From Myotis daubentonii (lineage: Eukaryota; Chordata; Mammalia; Chiroptera; Vespertilionidae), in the NCBI RefSeq assembly GCF_963259705.1, contig NC_081840.1:6381062-6445061 (forward strand): DNA of 64,000 nucleotides, given 5' to 3'. A model generated the notes under the pieces. That model saw only the letters and a program-made list of their open reading frames with translations. It made no database searches and was not told where the DNA came from. Below, piece by piece: positions 1 through 12,357 of this stretch. Position 1 is the stretch's first letter. Each line of letters starts with the position of its first letter. The position numbers and the translations under genes were made by a program.

Positions 1-110
1 TGACTCATTGGAATAAACTTTTGATCAGGAAATCCACGAATGAACTAATCAATAATGCATAATCAATCAATCTATAAAGTATAAATAAATAGATGAAGAA
101 AAGTGTTGAG

Positions 111-170
111 CTTGGATCAATGTATAAGAATCGAGAATGTCGGTTAAACCCTAAACTCTTAGAAAGAGAT
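111..170 (+). pseudogene. SNORD113-like relic
   Basis: Starts CTTGGATCAATG as intact copies do, but the C box reads TGTATAA and the D-box end is no longer recognisable. It keeps GGTTAAACCCTAAACTCTTAG where intact copies have GATTAAACC and the ACTCTGAG end. Decayed. Confidence 0.4.
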
Positions 171-554
171 GGTAAGGGAATAGAGTTCAGAGCAGAAGTT
201 CAAGCCCACTGGGGATTTGGCTCTTGGGTCCTAGTAGTTCCTGGGTGTAGATTGTATTGATGTAAGTGAATTAATGAATGCATTATTAAAAAATATGTAA
301 GTGAATGAAGATAAAGAGGATCAAATATGGATCATTTATGAGAGAGTATCACGAAAGAAGAATTATTAGTGGTTATTTGTTTACAGTGAGTTGCCATCTC
401 CCAGGTAAGAGCTGTCCTCCCCTTTGGAGCACATGCACGTAAGGGTCCCTGTTGCCATTCTGGGCTGATGGGAGGTGGTCGATTGTTGGTGTTATTTAGA
501 AGGAAAGAATGTTTACATAAGCAAGTGATTACTTCGCTCTCCAGTGAGAAAGAA

Positions 555-632
555 GCAAGCATGGGCCAGGGTTGAGGATGTGTTATATGACACCAGTCTG
601 CCTTAATCTAATTGTGTGTGCTGAATTCATTA
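555..632 (+). pseudogene. snoRNA-like relic, 'A2' series
   Basis: GCATGGGCCAGGGTTGAGGATGTG, then TTATATGACAC, ATCTAATTGTGTGTGCTGAATTC. Related blocks lie at 3112-3182, 5515-5590, 7610-7680, 18768-18838 and 22292-22365. CTGA survives here, the C box does not. Probably a very old snoRNA module. Confidence 0.35.
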
Positions 633-920
633 AAAAAAAAAAAGGAAAAGGGATATAGTCAGTGATTTCTGTGGGTAAGGAGCCTGTGGACAGTTGTTAG
701 TATTTCTGGTATTCAAATATAGGGTCCATAGATTCTTGGTAATTGTATACTGTTATTAGCTATTGACTAATATGATGATATCTCAAACAGTTACCTAAAA
801 GAGGGCAAACAATGGATAGTGTGAAGCATATCATGTGAAAGAAGGTAGACTAACCCTGCCATACCCGATGATGTCCACGTGTAGAATGTGGGACCTAGTT
901 TGTTTTATTGTTTTTGTTTT

Positions 921-1112
921 CAGCGGTTCTCAACCTGTGGGTCGCGAATAATGAAAATACATCCTGCATATTTGATATTTACATTACGATTCATAACAGT
1001 AGCAAAATTACAGTTATAAAGTAGCAACGAAAATAATTTTATGGTTGGGGGCCACCACAACATGAGGAACTGTATTAAAGGGTCGCGGCATTAGGAAGGT
1101 TGAGAACCACTG
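921..1112. mobile_element. short hAT-type non-autonomous DNA transposon
   Basis: Terminal inverted repeats CAGCGGTTCTCAACC and GGTTGAGAACCACTG bound 192 bp. It is an internally deleted relative of the copy at 23554-23866: both contain CCACAACATGAGGAACTGTATTAAAG or its complement. No convincing 8-bp target duplication is visible. Confidence 0.75.
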
Positions 1113-1277
1113 AATTAAGTAGAGACACGTACATATAATAATAGTTTTTCAGTTCCAGGTTTCATTTGGAGAGTTTTTATTATTTTGTATATAATTTTAT
1201 TATGTTTATATTTTATATAGTATATTTTACATATCACACATAATACATATTTTTAGAAAAATGATGATCAAATTATA

Positions 1278-1399
1278 CAGGTTGGCAAAAGTAGGTTTAA
1301 AATTGTATGGAAAATAATACAATAATTAATAAATAATAATACAAGTATAAACTTTGTTTCTTGTACTCACAACTGTAAGCCCACTTTTGCTCCACCCTG
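1278..1399. mobile_element. mariner-type MITE
   Basis: CAGGTTGGCAAAAGTAGGTTTA at one end and CCCACTTTTGCTCCACCCTG at the other, flanked by TA on both sides; inner part AT-rich with TTAATAAATAATAATACA. The same element occurs at 2017-2146. Confidence 0.8.
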
Positions 1400-2016
1400 T
1401 ATTTCATATTATATATAATGTAATGATGATCAAATATAATGTATAGATTTTTAGAAAAAATAGATGATCAAATTATTTCATTAATAACTAAATCAATGAA
1501 AGAAGTTAATCAAGTCCATAAAACAAGGTAAAGCTAGTTTTATTCATGAGACTTTGCCATGATAGTAGGTTTTAAATGTCTCTAATTCTGCACAAGTAAA
1601 ATGACTATGAGTAGGGGTTATATGGCCATGCGATCTGTGATAGTTACCAGTCCAATATATGAGTTGGATGTTGGATTGAATGATGCTTACTTACTACATT
1701 GCTCAAAATTAAAAATAAAATAATCTGATAAATAAAAGGAGTGCAGTTTTCACACTAATAATGATAGTGAATATGATTCAGGTTGATGATTGATCTGGAG
1801 CACAAAAGTCGTGTCTACTTCAAATATCTAATACAGACTGTCTGGAATTGGCTTGCCAGTACGCACACACTACAACCAACTCAATCATTCTCTAACGGGG
1901 ATGAGTATAAGTTACTGCCAGAGTTCATGTTCTTGGTTTGGGGAGTTTGTTCATGTGTTTTAAAGGAAGTATCTTAAGTAATTGGAGAGATATATATCTA
2001 TATAGATACATATTTA

Positions 2017-2146
2017 CAGGGTGGGGCAAAAGTAGGTTTATAGGTGTTAGCATGGAAAATAATACGGTAATTAATAAATACTAATACACAAATAAACTCT
2101 GTGTTTCATAGACTCACAACTGTAAATCTACTTTTGCCTCACCCTG
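2017..2146. mobile_element. mariner-type MITE, second copy
   Basis: Ends CAGGGTGGGGCAAAAGTAGG and CTACTTTTGCCTCACCCTG are inverted repeats; TA precedes the left end. About 130 bp and less worn than the copy at 1278. Confidence 0.85.
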
Positions 2147-2693
2147 TCTATATCTCAAACCTTGGTTCATATCATAGTCTCATTCATGGCCAGTGATGTT
2201 TTTATAAAAACACATAAAATAACAAAGCACCAACCATTGACCAAGTATGAACCAAGGCTCCATGATTAATCATTTTGGGGCCACAAAAATGTATTGAGGC
2301 ATCCCTCTTGGCAACGATGGAGGCTGTTGACTTGTTGAGGGTGGAGAACACAGGAAGATAGAGAAAGTTACATGGTTTCATTTGTGAGCAGTGACTCCTG
2401 CTTGTTCATGCTGCCATCTGCACGATGTGGACACATTAAAGAGACAAGCAGAAACCTGTTGTCACTGTGACATTGAGATGAAGCAGAGCTGGTGGTCCAT
2501 CCATATAGGAACCTAGAAGGGCACTGACCAAAGGCACTCAGCTCTGTGGGACAAGTGGGAATAGACTTGTCTTTCCATAGTCATTCATCTTGTTCTTGGC
2601 ATTTGTGATTCCTGGATATTGGCTGTATTTCAAAGTATGCATGTGAACATGATCCAGAAAGGAAGACATGAAAGAAGAAATCAACAATGTCAA

Positions 2694-2767
2694 GTCTGAA
2701 TCAATGACGAGTGTCCTGAGGTGTTTGAATTAAGGATTTTGATTAGACTCTATAGGTCTGAGGTCAT
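2694..2767 (+). ncRNA. SNORD113-like C/D snoRNA, degenerate C box
   Basis: C box reads ATGACGA (2704-2710, one change), D box CTGA is intact at 2758-2761, followed by GGTCATTAC where TCCATTAC is normal. Internal TTTTGATTAGACTCTATAGG aligns with other copies. The closing stem is weak, so production of a stable RNA is doubtful. Confidence 0.55.
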
Positions 2768-3111
2768 TACAAGTTAATATCTAGTTATTTCTTTCGTGGG
2801 TACAAAAAGGGAGGATTCAGGACCCTTTTCTTGGGTTATTTTTTTGTTATACATGAAATAATAAGTAAGGAAAGAAATGAAAGAATGAATGAAGACCAGG
2901 AAAGTCGCACATTGTTTAATTATGAGAATATGTTTTGAAACATTTCTGAAGCACTGAGATCTAGGCAAAGAAATAGATCAAGGTTTTACCCCTTTCGGAG
3001 GAGGAAATAGACAGGTTTGTTGTTATTATGGAATGATGGTGGATTGCTGGTGTTTATTTTATTAAGAAAAGGACAGACATGTTTGCATAAACAATTATCT
3101 ATTTTAAAAAA

Positions 3112-3182
3112 ATAGAACAATCACAGACCAATGATGAGAATATGTCCTATGATAAGAATAATGATTAATTTAAGATAGTTTA
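3112..3182 (+). pseudogene. snoRNA-like relic, 'A2' series, intact C box
   Basis: GACCAATGATGAGAATATG gives a perfect C box, but the place of the D box reads ACTGTGAG and no closing stem is seen. Middle TATGATAAGAATAATGATTAA matches the relic at 18768. Confidence 0.4.
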
Positions 3183-4128
3183 CTGTGAGCATATGATGAC
3201 ATGCTAATATTATTCAAAGTTTTTGTATAATGAGTAATAATTATATTACCTAATTATATATTGTTATAAGTGAATGAATACATTTATATTTCACTTAAGA
3301 GATGAAAAGCACATAGCAGTGAGGAGTCTTATGATGAAATAAGGATAATGATTACCCTGTTTTATACAACTGACATCCATATTTTTTAAATACCCAGGGT
3401 TTTTTATTTTGCATAATGTGTATGTAGACAGCTGCACATAATAGCACGTATTGTAGTTCTGGTTTGCTGCCTATTTTACCATTTTGCCTTTTCTTTATGT
3501 AGTGAACAGTCGGTGAAATTATTCTGTGAGTATTTAGATGTATGAATGAATTAATGAATACAGTAAGTAGAGTTAGGCATAGGCCATTGTTAAGAGTATG
3601 CTATGAAAGAAGGATTTACACTCATGCAGTCAAGAAAGATCCATTAAAAAGGACAATTTAGCCTTTACCTATGTAAAGCATTTGGACATATTTACAATAG
3701 TCATAGTTCTGACTTGTGGGTTAGATGGTGAATTTAGTGATATTCAATATATTGTTTAAGATTAAAATTAAATTATTTAGTAAATAAAAATAGTGATATT
3801 CTTGGGCTAAAGACATGAACTTTTATGTCTAATTTATGTCTGAGTTTTATGTCTAATTTATAACTCTACAAAAATATTCTTAAAAATACTTAAATTTATG
3901 TTTTTTTCACTATTTAAAAGCCTGCTTAAACACAGAGGTTATTAGCCAAAATCTTCATTATTTGTTATGATTAAATTAGCTGTGGAATGTTCTGCATTCC
4001 CTTATAATAACATCAATGGTGTGGTACCCTTTATCCATTCATAGTTTCACTTCCCAAAGCCCTGGATGAGAGTCCTGAATACCCTGTCCACATGCCCATG
4101 GCCCAGCCACATAAGAAGGATAAATAGT

Positions 4129-4339
4129 GCCCAGCCAGTGTAACTCAGTGGTTGACTGTTGACCTATAAACCAGTTAGTCAGGGTTCGATTCCTGGTCAT
4201 GTCTCATGCCCAGGTTGGGGGCTTGATCCCCAGTGGTGGGCGTGTGGGTGGTAGCTGATCAATAATTCTCTCTCATCATTGATGTTTCTATCATACTTTC
4301 CCTCTCCCTTTCTCTCGGAAATCAATAAAAATATATTTA
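4129..4339 (+). mobile_element. Ves SINE (tRNA-derived, vespertilionid bats)
   Basis: GCCCAGCCAGTGTAACTCAG head with A-box-like and B-box-like (GGTTCGATTCC) promoter parts, CCCCAGTGGTGGG core, CTCTCTCATCATTGATG, and tail AATCAATAAAAATATATTTA. Confidence 0.92.
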
Positions 4340-4340
4340 A

Positions 4341-4544
4341 GCCCTAGCCAGTTTGGCTCAGTGGATAGAGTGTGGCCTGCGGACTGAAGGGTCCTAGATT
4401 CTTTTTCAGTCAAGGGCACATGCCCAGGTTATGGGCTCGATCCCCAGTGGGGTATGTGCAGGAGGCAGTGGATCAATCATTTTCTCTCATCATTGATGTT
4501 TCTCTTTCTCTTTCCCTCTTCCTTCCTCCCTGAAATCAATACAA

Positions 4545-4546
<2 letters not shown>
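4341..4546 (+). mobile_element. Ves SINE, head-to-tail with the previous one
   Basis: Begins GCCCTAGCCAGTTTGGCTCA directly after the tail of the SINE at 4129. It has GGCCTGCGGACTGAAGGG, CCCAGTGGGGTATGTGCAGG and tail GAAATCAATACAAATA, running into a TA microsatellite. Confidence 0.92.
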
Positions 4547-4587
<41 letters not shown>

Positions 4588-4588
4588 A
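4547..4588. repeat. (TA)n microsatellite
   Basis: Alternating TA with one GTATATATAC interruption, grown from the A-rich tail of the preceding SINE. Confidence 0.9.
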
Positions 4589-5124
4589 ATAATTTGGTTT
4601 TTTTTTAAAGGAAGGATAAATACTGTGGAGAGTTACATTTAAAGTTTATATACTTGTTTAGGGGAACTTGTTCATAGGTGTCCACTGAAATATTTCAACG
4701 AATGCTGTACATCTTTAATAAACTGAGGGTGGCCATATAATGATGGAGATAGATTATGAACCATAGATATAAAGATTAATTCTATTCTGCACATGTGATG
4801 ACTCCTTAAAAAAGATGGAAGATGTTTCATACATTTCCAGGTATCTTTGCTGTTCTCATTCCTATTTACATACAGCTGATTTCATCATTTTAACCTGAAA
4901 AAGATGTCAGTGAGAGGGAGCACTTAGGTGCTACACTGAGACCATTGCGAAAAGGGACCTAATGTACAAGCTCTATGGACATGAGCCTATGGATAGAGCC
5001 TAGAAATGTCCCAGAATCTTGTTTTTGACGCTTTGTGATTTATAGGCAATGATTATATTTTTACTGGATCAGTGAGCCAATCAGTAAACAAAGGGCTGAA
5101 GTGCCAAAGGGAAGGAATGCAAAG

Positions 5125-5193
5125 CTTGGGCCAGTGATGCCTCCTGGAGTGGGTGTGGAGTCTGAATCCAAAATTCTGAAATCTGTGGACTGT
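5125..5193 (+). pseudogene. SNORD113-like relic
   Basis: GCTTGGGCCAGTGATGC has a C box with its last base changed (GTGATGC, 5134-5140). GTCTGAATCCAAAATTCTGA matches the middle of intact copies. The end reads CTGTGGACTGTTGC, so the D box is lost by a small deletion. Confidence 0.5.
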
Positions 5194-6364
5194 TGCAAAA
5201 AGAGATAAGGTGAACTCTTTGGGAAGTGAACTCATGAATGATAAAGAAATATGTAAAGGAATAAAAATAGGGAGGGCCACCCAGGGACTAATAATATGAA
5301 ATTATGTAATTTTTATTAGTGCATATTTGAAACACTGGGCTTCTTAGATAAATAGATCAAAACCCCAAACCCTCCATAACGACAATATGGATAGATATAC
5401 CTAAGAATTTGTGTTGCTGTTTTGGGTGTTTGAAGTGTTGTTTTAATTAGAAAAGGACAGTAAGTTTACATAAATTAACAATCGCTTAAATAATTGTCTT
5501 ATTGAGAGGGCTAAACATAAACCAATATTGTGAAGGTGTTATATGACCAGAGTTATGATTAATCTAACTCTATTTGCCCTGAGTTTTTTAAATTTTTTTT
5601 TTAAATTAAAGAGGATATAGTCAGTTATGTGGCTGGGCCATGGGCATGTGGACAGGGTATTCAGGGCTCTCATCCAGGGCTTTGGGAAGTGAACTCATGA
5701 ATGGATAAAGGTTAGAACACCATTGATATTGATAGGTTATTATAAAGGAATGAAGAAGTGCATTTATTTATAGATGACTTATTATAAGGAAGGCTGAGTA
5801 AGGGCCAATGAGGAACATGTATTACGAACCAAAGATGATGATTACCCAAATGTTTTCCAGATAAAGAAATAGAACTCAAGGTCCCCCCCCCCCCGCTTTG
5901 ACTAAAGTACACATAGCAAGTTGCATGGAGAGATTCTTTAAAAAATGGGCAGATCATTAATTTACTTCATGCATAATTATATACATGAATAAATAATCAC
6001 TAGACATATAAATCAGAAAAATGTGTGCATCATTGGTGAGACTATGCTGAAAAAAATTTGCATTTATCCAATTTTGCACAGGTGGGGTCCACTCAAAGCA
6101 GTCACTGAGCTGTGAAATTATGAATTTGGAGTATGTAGGCAGATTCTTGTGAAATATAAAGGTTCTTATCCTCAGGCTCATTGAATTATTAAAAAATAAA
6201 AATTAGATAAGTCAATAAAATAAGATGTATAATTCTTGCGCAATGATGAGTGTAGGAAATGCACCAAGTTTATAATTAATCTAATACTGCAAGACTAACT
6301 TCCATTAAAAAGTATTTAACTATAGGCTGTTTCTTTCTTTTGAAAGTTTGCATTGTTCCCATTT

Positions 6365-6450
6365 GAACACACCGCCGATGATGATCTCATCATTCTCTAA
6401 GGCTCAAGTTCCTGCCTTTTACAAACTGGGTAAGAAGAGAAGAAACTGAT
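6365..6450 (+). ncRNA. host-gene exon relic, SNORD113 half
   Basis: GAACACACCGCCGATGATGATCTCATCATTCTC aligns with the exon at 19825. The acceptor CAG is lost, the donor GAT/GTAAGTACC (6451) is intact. Alternative donor-like GGGTAAGA lies at 6428. Confidence 0.45.
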
Positions 6451-6899
6451 GTAAGTACCAACAGCTTACATTCTTGGCTTGGGAATTTGGTTTCTGGATG
6501 TCACTTGAATTTCTCAATGTAATAAATGAATGTATTAATAAATAAAACCAAAAACACCAGCATAGACCCGAATTGGGGTTTCTGGTTCGTCTGAATCAGT
6601 ACTACTAAAATTCAGTAAGAAAGACGAAAGCTGTTTCATTCATCTTCAGGGCTGCCTCTCATTGTGTTTTATTTTTGCATTGCGATTCATTTAAGTGCTT
6701 CTCCATTGATAAAGATTTAGGCTAATTCCCTGTGGAAGAACACATAGGAAGATGGACAAAATTGTTAGTGTTCTAGTTTGAAGTACGTTTATGATGCAAA
6801 ATGGTTATTCATTGCATCGCCTTGATATGAAATGGAGCCAAGCATGGGTCAGTGGAACTGATATGAAGCAAAGATGTTGATTAATTTATATGTGCAGAA

Positions 6900-6980
6900 A
6901 GCACACACACATGCACACACACACAGACACACACGCACACACACAGACACACACGCACACGCACAGACACACACACACAC
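6900..6980. repeat. (CA)n microsatellite
   Basis: About 80 bp of CACACA with periodic GACA and CGCA interruptions. Confidence 0.95.
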
Positions 6981-7157
6981 TGCAAAGAATTCCCTCACCT
7001 ACTAACGCTGTGGGATATGGGCATTTGGCAGTTATTAGTGACCCTTAAGGATGTTGTTTTTGGGCTTTTTGATTCATGAGTTTTGATTGTATTATTGTTA
7101 GTGAATTGATGAATAAAGGAATATATCATGTCAAAATAAAGGAAGAAAAAGATGGCC

Positions 7158-7227
7158 AGTATACACCAATGATGAGATGTATGAATCCAGGCTTTTGATT
7201 AAGCTCTGTAACTTTGGGATCTGTTAC
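7158..7227 (+). pseudogene. SNORD113-like copy with mutated D box
   Basis: Perfect C box ATGATGA at 7169-7175 and the usual CTTTTGATTAAGCTCTGTAAC; the D box reads TTGG at 7214-7217. Both termini are altered, so the closing stem is poor. Confidence 0.6.
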
Positions 7228-7874
7228 AACAGAGAAATGTAGTTATTTTCTCTGAGGGGAAGGGGTCACTGAAAAGTTAGGAGTGTAAGACCTGGCTCAT
7301 GATCTTTACTTCTCAGTGTCTGTGAGATGTATCCTAAGTGAAGCAATGCAAGAATAAAAAGGTGTCAATGCACATGGCCAAGAAACAACGATTATCATCA
7401 TTACTTTATTGTTTCTTGAAGCACCGAGTTTCATAATCTAAATAGAGCAAGTCTCTCTTAGTGATTCCCATAAAGGGCATATCCTATTCCATGAGAGTCC
7501 ATGTTAGTTTGGATTGGTGGTGGGTTGCTGGCTGTTGGTTTTATTTTAAAAAGGAACAAATCACTTACGTGAAAAATAATTGTTCAAATAAGTGCCTGAT
7601 CGAAAGGAGACCAACATGGACTACTCTCAAGAGTATGATAGTAGGTATCATCAGATCAGTTCTGTTTACTGGCTATACTTAAAAAACAAAAAAGGATCTA
7701 GCAGATTGTATATATCTGGACAGTGAGCATACAGGCAGATATTGAATTAGTCAAAGTTATTGTCCCGTATCTTGAATGTATTGTTAAAAGTGAATGAATG
7801 AATGAATTGAGTTCATATTTTGGTCAATTATTTAAAGTATTATTCAGTAGATGATTGAATAAAGAAGTAGTACA

Positions 7875-8096
7875 GCCGAATCCGGTTTGGCTCAGTGGAT
7901 AGAGCGTCGGCCTGCGGACTGAGAGGTCCCAGGTTCGATTCCGGTCAAGGGCATGTACCTGAGTTGCGGGCACATCCCCAGTAGGAGATGTGCAGGAGGC
8001 AGCTGATCGATGTCTCTCTCTCATCGATGTTTCTAACTCTCTGTCTCTCTCCTTTCCTCTCTGTGAAAAATCAATAAAATATATTAAAAAAAAAAA
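7875..8096 (+). mobile_element. Ves SINE, first of nested trio
   Basis: Full-length, with GATAGAGCGTCGGCCTGCGG and poly-A tail; flanked by AAAGAAGTAGTACA on both sides (7861-7874 and 8097-8110), an exact target duplication. Confidence 0.95.
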
Positions 8097-8110
8097 AAAG
8101 AAGTAGTACA

Positions 8111-8302
8111 TAAGAGCATCAGCCTGTGGACTGAAGGGTCCCAGGTTCGATTCCGGCCAGGGGCACATGCCTGGGTTGTGGGCTCCATCCCCAGTGTGGG
8201 GTGTGCAGGAGGCAGCCAATCAATGATTCTCTCTCATCATTGATGTTTCTATCTCTCTCCTTCTCCCTTCCTCTCTGAAATCAAAAAAGAAATAAAAAAA
8301 AA
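8111..8302 (+). mobile_element. Ves SINE, second of nested trio, 5' truncated
   Basis: Starts inside the tRNA-like head at AGAGCATCAGCCTGTGG and ends in an A-rich tail; a shorter form of the same duplicated target follows. Confidence 0.93.
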
Positions 8303-8313
8303 AAAAAGAAGTA

Positions 8314-8534
8314 GGCCGGAACCGGTTTGCCTCAGTGGATAGAGCGTCGGCCTGCGGACTGAAAGGTCCCAGGTTCGATTCCAGTCAAGGGCATGTACCT
8401 GGGTTGTGGACACATCCTTGGTAGGGGATGTGCAGGAGGCAGCTGATTGATGTTTCTCTCTCATCGATGTTTCTAACTGTCTATCTCTCTCCCTTCCTCT
8501 CTCTAAAAAATCAATAAAATATATTTAAAAAATA
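8314..8534 (+). mobile_element. Ves SINE, third of nested trio
   Basis: GCCGGAACCGGTTTGCCTCA head, full-length, tail ATATTTAAAAAATAAA; right flank AAAGAAGTAGTACA at 8536-8549. Confidence 0.95.
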
Positions 8535-9165
8535 AAAAGAAGTAGTACATATATACAATGGAATACTACTCACAATGGAAGACTACTCAGCCATAGAAAA
8601 GATGAAATACTGCCAATTGTCACAACATGATGGATCTTGAGAATGACATGCTAAGTGAAATACGTCAGAAAAAATTAAGGACCATATTGCTTTCACTGAT
8701 ATGTGGCATATGAAACTGAAAGCAACAAATGAACACATAAGAAAAACAAGCAAAACACATGGACACAGATAACAGTATGGTGGTTAGCAGAGGGAAGGGG
8801 GAGAGGGCATTATAAGGTAAAGGGAGTCAAGTATATGGTGACCGAAGAAGATTTCACTTTGGGTCTTGAGCACGTAATGCAATATACAGATGATGTATTG
8901 CAGAATTGTACCTTTGAAGCCTATATAATCTTATTAACCAATATTACTTCAATAAATTAAAAAAAAGAAAAAAGGAAAGGAGGTAGAGTAAGGGTCAGTG
9001 AGGAGTAGGTGTCATGAAATTATTAAATCATTTTAGATGAAGAAAAATAGATTAGAATTCCCTCCCTTTGGACAAAGTGCTTGTCAGCTGTTGTATGAAA
9101 TGGTATTTCAGTTGTGGATTACTGATAGGTTTTACTCTTTTTCGTTAAAAAAAAAAAGGAATAAA

Positions 9166-9400
9166 CTCATGAATAAAATAGATCCAGAAACATAGAAGCA
9201 TAGAACAAATTGAGGAATTTAAGAGGGAAGTGGGATGGGGAGGGTGGGTGGGTGAGAAGAGATCAACCAAAGAACTTGTACACATATATGGACCAACAAT
9301 AGGGTGGTGAAGGCTTGGGACCGGGGTCAGTGGAGGCCTAGAAGAGGTCCATGGGGGGAAAACGAGGTGGGGGAAGAATAAATGATCAAATTATTCTTCG
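9166..9400 (+). mobile_element. LINE-1 3' end fragment
   Basis: CCAGAAACATAGAAGCATAG, GGGATGGGGAGGGTGGGTGG and GACCAACAATAGGGTGGTG match the 3' untranslated type seen again at 25805 and 48422. Confidence 0.75.
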
Positions 9401-9674
9401 AGTAATTATATGAAAGAAAAACAAGTGAATAAATGTATTGATTAGGGTAAATCTTGCACTAATTCTTCATTGCATACTCTAAGCAACTTGTGAATATAGT
9501 CCCTAAAAAGATTAATGAGGCTGTGAACTATGTGGCCTGGGAATAAGTATATAGATAGATAGTAGCGCTAGTTATGTTTATTACTCTTGTGTTGGGTGGT
9601 ACATTTAACAGTGTTTATGACAGGAATTAAAAATTAAATCATAAATTTATACGTACATAAAAAGTAGAGTCATT

Positions 9675-10937
9675 TTTCAAAAAATTAAAATTAATTTTAT
9701 TGTTGACAGTATTACATCATATGGTATTAGTCTTTCTGTGACCGACATACTTCACTTAGCATAATACCCTCTAGGTCCATCCATGTTGTCATAAATGGTA
9801 AGATTCTTTTTTTCTGGCCAAGGAATATTCCACTGTATGTATGTACCACCTCTTCTTTATTCACTCATCTATTAATGGGCACTTGGGCTGCTGCTATATC
9901 TTGGCTCTTGTGAATAATGCTACATTGAGTATAGGGGTGCATATATCTTATCAAAGTAGTGCTTTGTATTTTTTTCAGCAATATACCCAGAAGTAGAATG
10001 GCTGGGTCAGAAGGTAGTTCTATTTTTAATTTTTTTAGGAACCTCCACACTGTTTTTCGTAGTGGATTTGCATTCCCACCAACAGTGCATGAGGGTTCCT
10101 TCTTCTCCATATCCTCACCAACACTTATTATTTGTTGATTTATTGATGATAGCTATTTTGACAGGTGTGAGGTGACCTCATGGTGGTTTTAATTTCCATT
10201 TCTCTAATCATTAGTGACATTGAGTACCTTTTCGTATGTTTGTTGGCCATCTGTATGTCCTCTTTGAAGAAGTGTCTATTGAGGTTTTCTGGCCATTTTT
10301 CATTGGATTATTTGTTAGTTTTTTGGCATTGAGTTGTATGAGTTCTTTATAAATTTTGGATATTAACCGTTTATTAGATGTACCATTACTGAAGATTTTC
10401 TCCCATGTAGGTTGTCATTTCATTTTTTTGCTGGTTTCCTTTGCTGGGCAAAACCTTTTTAGTTTGAGCTAGTCCCATGTTTATTTTTTATTTTTTCTGT
10501 TTCCTTGTGTGAGGAGATGTATCAGACAAAAATATTACTAAGAGAAATGTCAGACAGTTTACTGCCTATGTTTTCTTCTAGTAGTTTTAATGGTTTTTGA
10601 GTTTTACTTTTAGGTCTTTAATTAATTTTGAGTTTATTATTATTATTTTTGTATAAGAAGGTGGTCTAGTTTCATTTTTTTCATCCAATTTTCCAACTTC
10701 ATTTATTGAATAGGTTTTCTTTGCCCCATGGTATGTTCTTGTCCCCTTTGACATATATTAAATTGACCATATAAGCGTGGGTTTATTTCTGAGCTTTCTG
10801 TTCTGTTCCATTGATCTATGTATCTATTTTTATGCCAGTATTATGCTGTTTTGATTACTATAGCCTTGTAGTATAGTTTGATATCAGGTAGACTGATACC
10901 TCCAACTTTGTTTTCCTTTCTCAAGGTTGCCTTGGCT
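9675..10937 (-). mobile_element. LINE-1, antisense 3' portion
   Basis: Reverse-strand L1 text, including GACATACTTCACTTAGCATA, GGATATTAACCGTTTATTAG and CTCCAACTTTGTTTTCC. Frames are broken throughout. It interrupts a SNORD113-half unit. Confidence 0.88.
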
Positions 10938-11414
10938 TGCAGTTAGGATTGTTGATGGGTTGATCATGTGCTTTCTCTGGAAAAGTAAATTGATGTTAAA
11001 ATTATTCATGAGCATAACAATAGGAGAATAAATAAAACAGTGAATGAATAAATACAAAAGGTAGGATCTAATATGGACTATTGGCAAAATTATCCCATGA
11101 AAAAAAGTATTTAAATTTATCCAGTCCTGCACAAATGACATCCATTATTAGGAAAATGTTCTATATTCTTACTATGTGGTTAGAGACTCCAGAGATGGAT
11201 ACTGGTAATAGTCATGTTATGTTCTTGTTTGTGTTGGGTATTAGATAAAGTCTGTAAATAAGATGTCAGGCCATTCTGGGGCCATTGATTAAAATGTAGC
11301 ATGAGTCAAGGTTTATGACTAATCTTGTATAGGCTTACTAATTAATATACTTTGGAAAATTTAAGTGCAGACTTTTATATTCTTTTCAAAATCTGCTTTC
11401 ATGCCACACATTAG

Positions 11415-11500
11415 ATACATCATACCTGACTTAATTATTCTTCATTGGTAAAAGTCTTGGCTATCATTTCTGTGGATAAAAAGCCTTGAAACCGATTTAC
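11415..11500 (+). ncRNA. host-gene exon relic, SNORD113 half
   Basis: Acceptor ACATTAG (11408-11414), then CATACCTGACTTAATTATTC and AAGTCTTGGCTATCATTTC as in related exons, donor TTAC/GTAACA (11501). Diverged. Confidence 0.4.
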
Positions 11501-11754
11501 GTAACAAAGTTCAGACTTCATGTTCTTGATTTGGGGTGGGGGTGTAGTTTATGGGTTTTCATATTTCAGAAAAAGAAATGAGTATCTATTTAAAGAAAAT
11601 AAAAGCACCAGTTATTAACCGAGTATAGTTATGTATTAAGAACAAAAACAAAGTTAGATTATACCGATTCCACAGAAGTGAGCCTGTCAAGGAGAAGAAG
11701 ATCCAGGCTCATTTCTGTCACCTTCCGAGTTGGTTATATTAGTGACCTGGCTAT

Positions 11755-11948
11755 TGACGTTCGGGGAACCGTTTTGTCTACCAAGGACCATTTGGATATT
11801 TATAACATCATTCGCGGTCCATACAATACTATCAAACGTAAAAACGAGCCCGCTATATTTGGTTAAGCATTTAATGAACTCATCCCTAGCGCATTGGCAG
11901 GACCAGACCAAATGATTTCTCGGGGCTTATATGGCCCCCCACCCCTGC
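11755..11948. mobile_element. hAT/Charlie-like short DNA transposon
   Basis: CATTTGGATATTTATAACAT, GACCAGACCAAATGATTTC and terminal CCCACCCCTG are shared with the copy at 53587-53798. The left end is unclear and could lie nearer 11680. Confidence 0.6.
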
Positions 11949-12283
11949 TTAAGGGGAGAGCGTAAGAAGATGGCTGATAGTGTCAGGTGTCTTGTTCTGG
12001 GGTAAGATGCTGGGTTCATGGTCAGTGTTGTATCATATTTAAAACATGGACAAATTAAACAAAAAGGAGTAAATATGGATCAGCAATGAGTTCAGGATTT
12101 CTAAGCAGCAAGGGATTTGATTATGCATCGTGTGACAAAGAGATTCATCTGTCCATGTTAGCCATTTTGAAGTTCTTATTGTGATTTGGGGGATTTTACG
12201 TGCCAATTTTGTTATTGTTAGTGAATCAATGAATGAATCAATAAATAAACGTGGAAATGAATGAAGGAAAAGAGTGCCAAGCC

Positions 12284-12357
12284 TAACTAAACCAATGATG
12301 AGCGCCCTGGGGGTCTGGATTAAGGATGTTGATTAAGCCAGATAGCTGTGAGATCCA
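12284..12357 (+). pseudogene. SNORD113-like copy, D box mutated
   Basis: Perfect C box ATGATGA (12295-12301) and GGATTAAGGATGTTGATTAA middle. The D box position reads GTGA (12348-12351), then GATCCATTAGG. The 3' half of the closing stem (TCCA) is present, the 5' half is not. Confidence 0.6.

Larger units (their letters stand above)
7838..8966 (+). mobile_element. LINE-1 3' fragment carrying three nested Ves SINEs
   Basis: L1 text TCAGTAGATGATTGAATAAAG at the left resumes at 8550 with ACAATGGAATACTACTCAC and continues to AATAAATTAAAAAAAAG. The three SINEs are all inserted at the same L1 word, AAAGAAGTAGTACA. Confidence 0.85.

Noticed and set aside
7824..8464. Frames of 131 and 71 codons on the minus strand
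   Set aside because: They translate Ves SINE sequence; repeated peptide text comes from the SINE copies.
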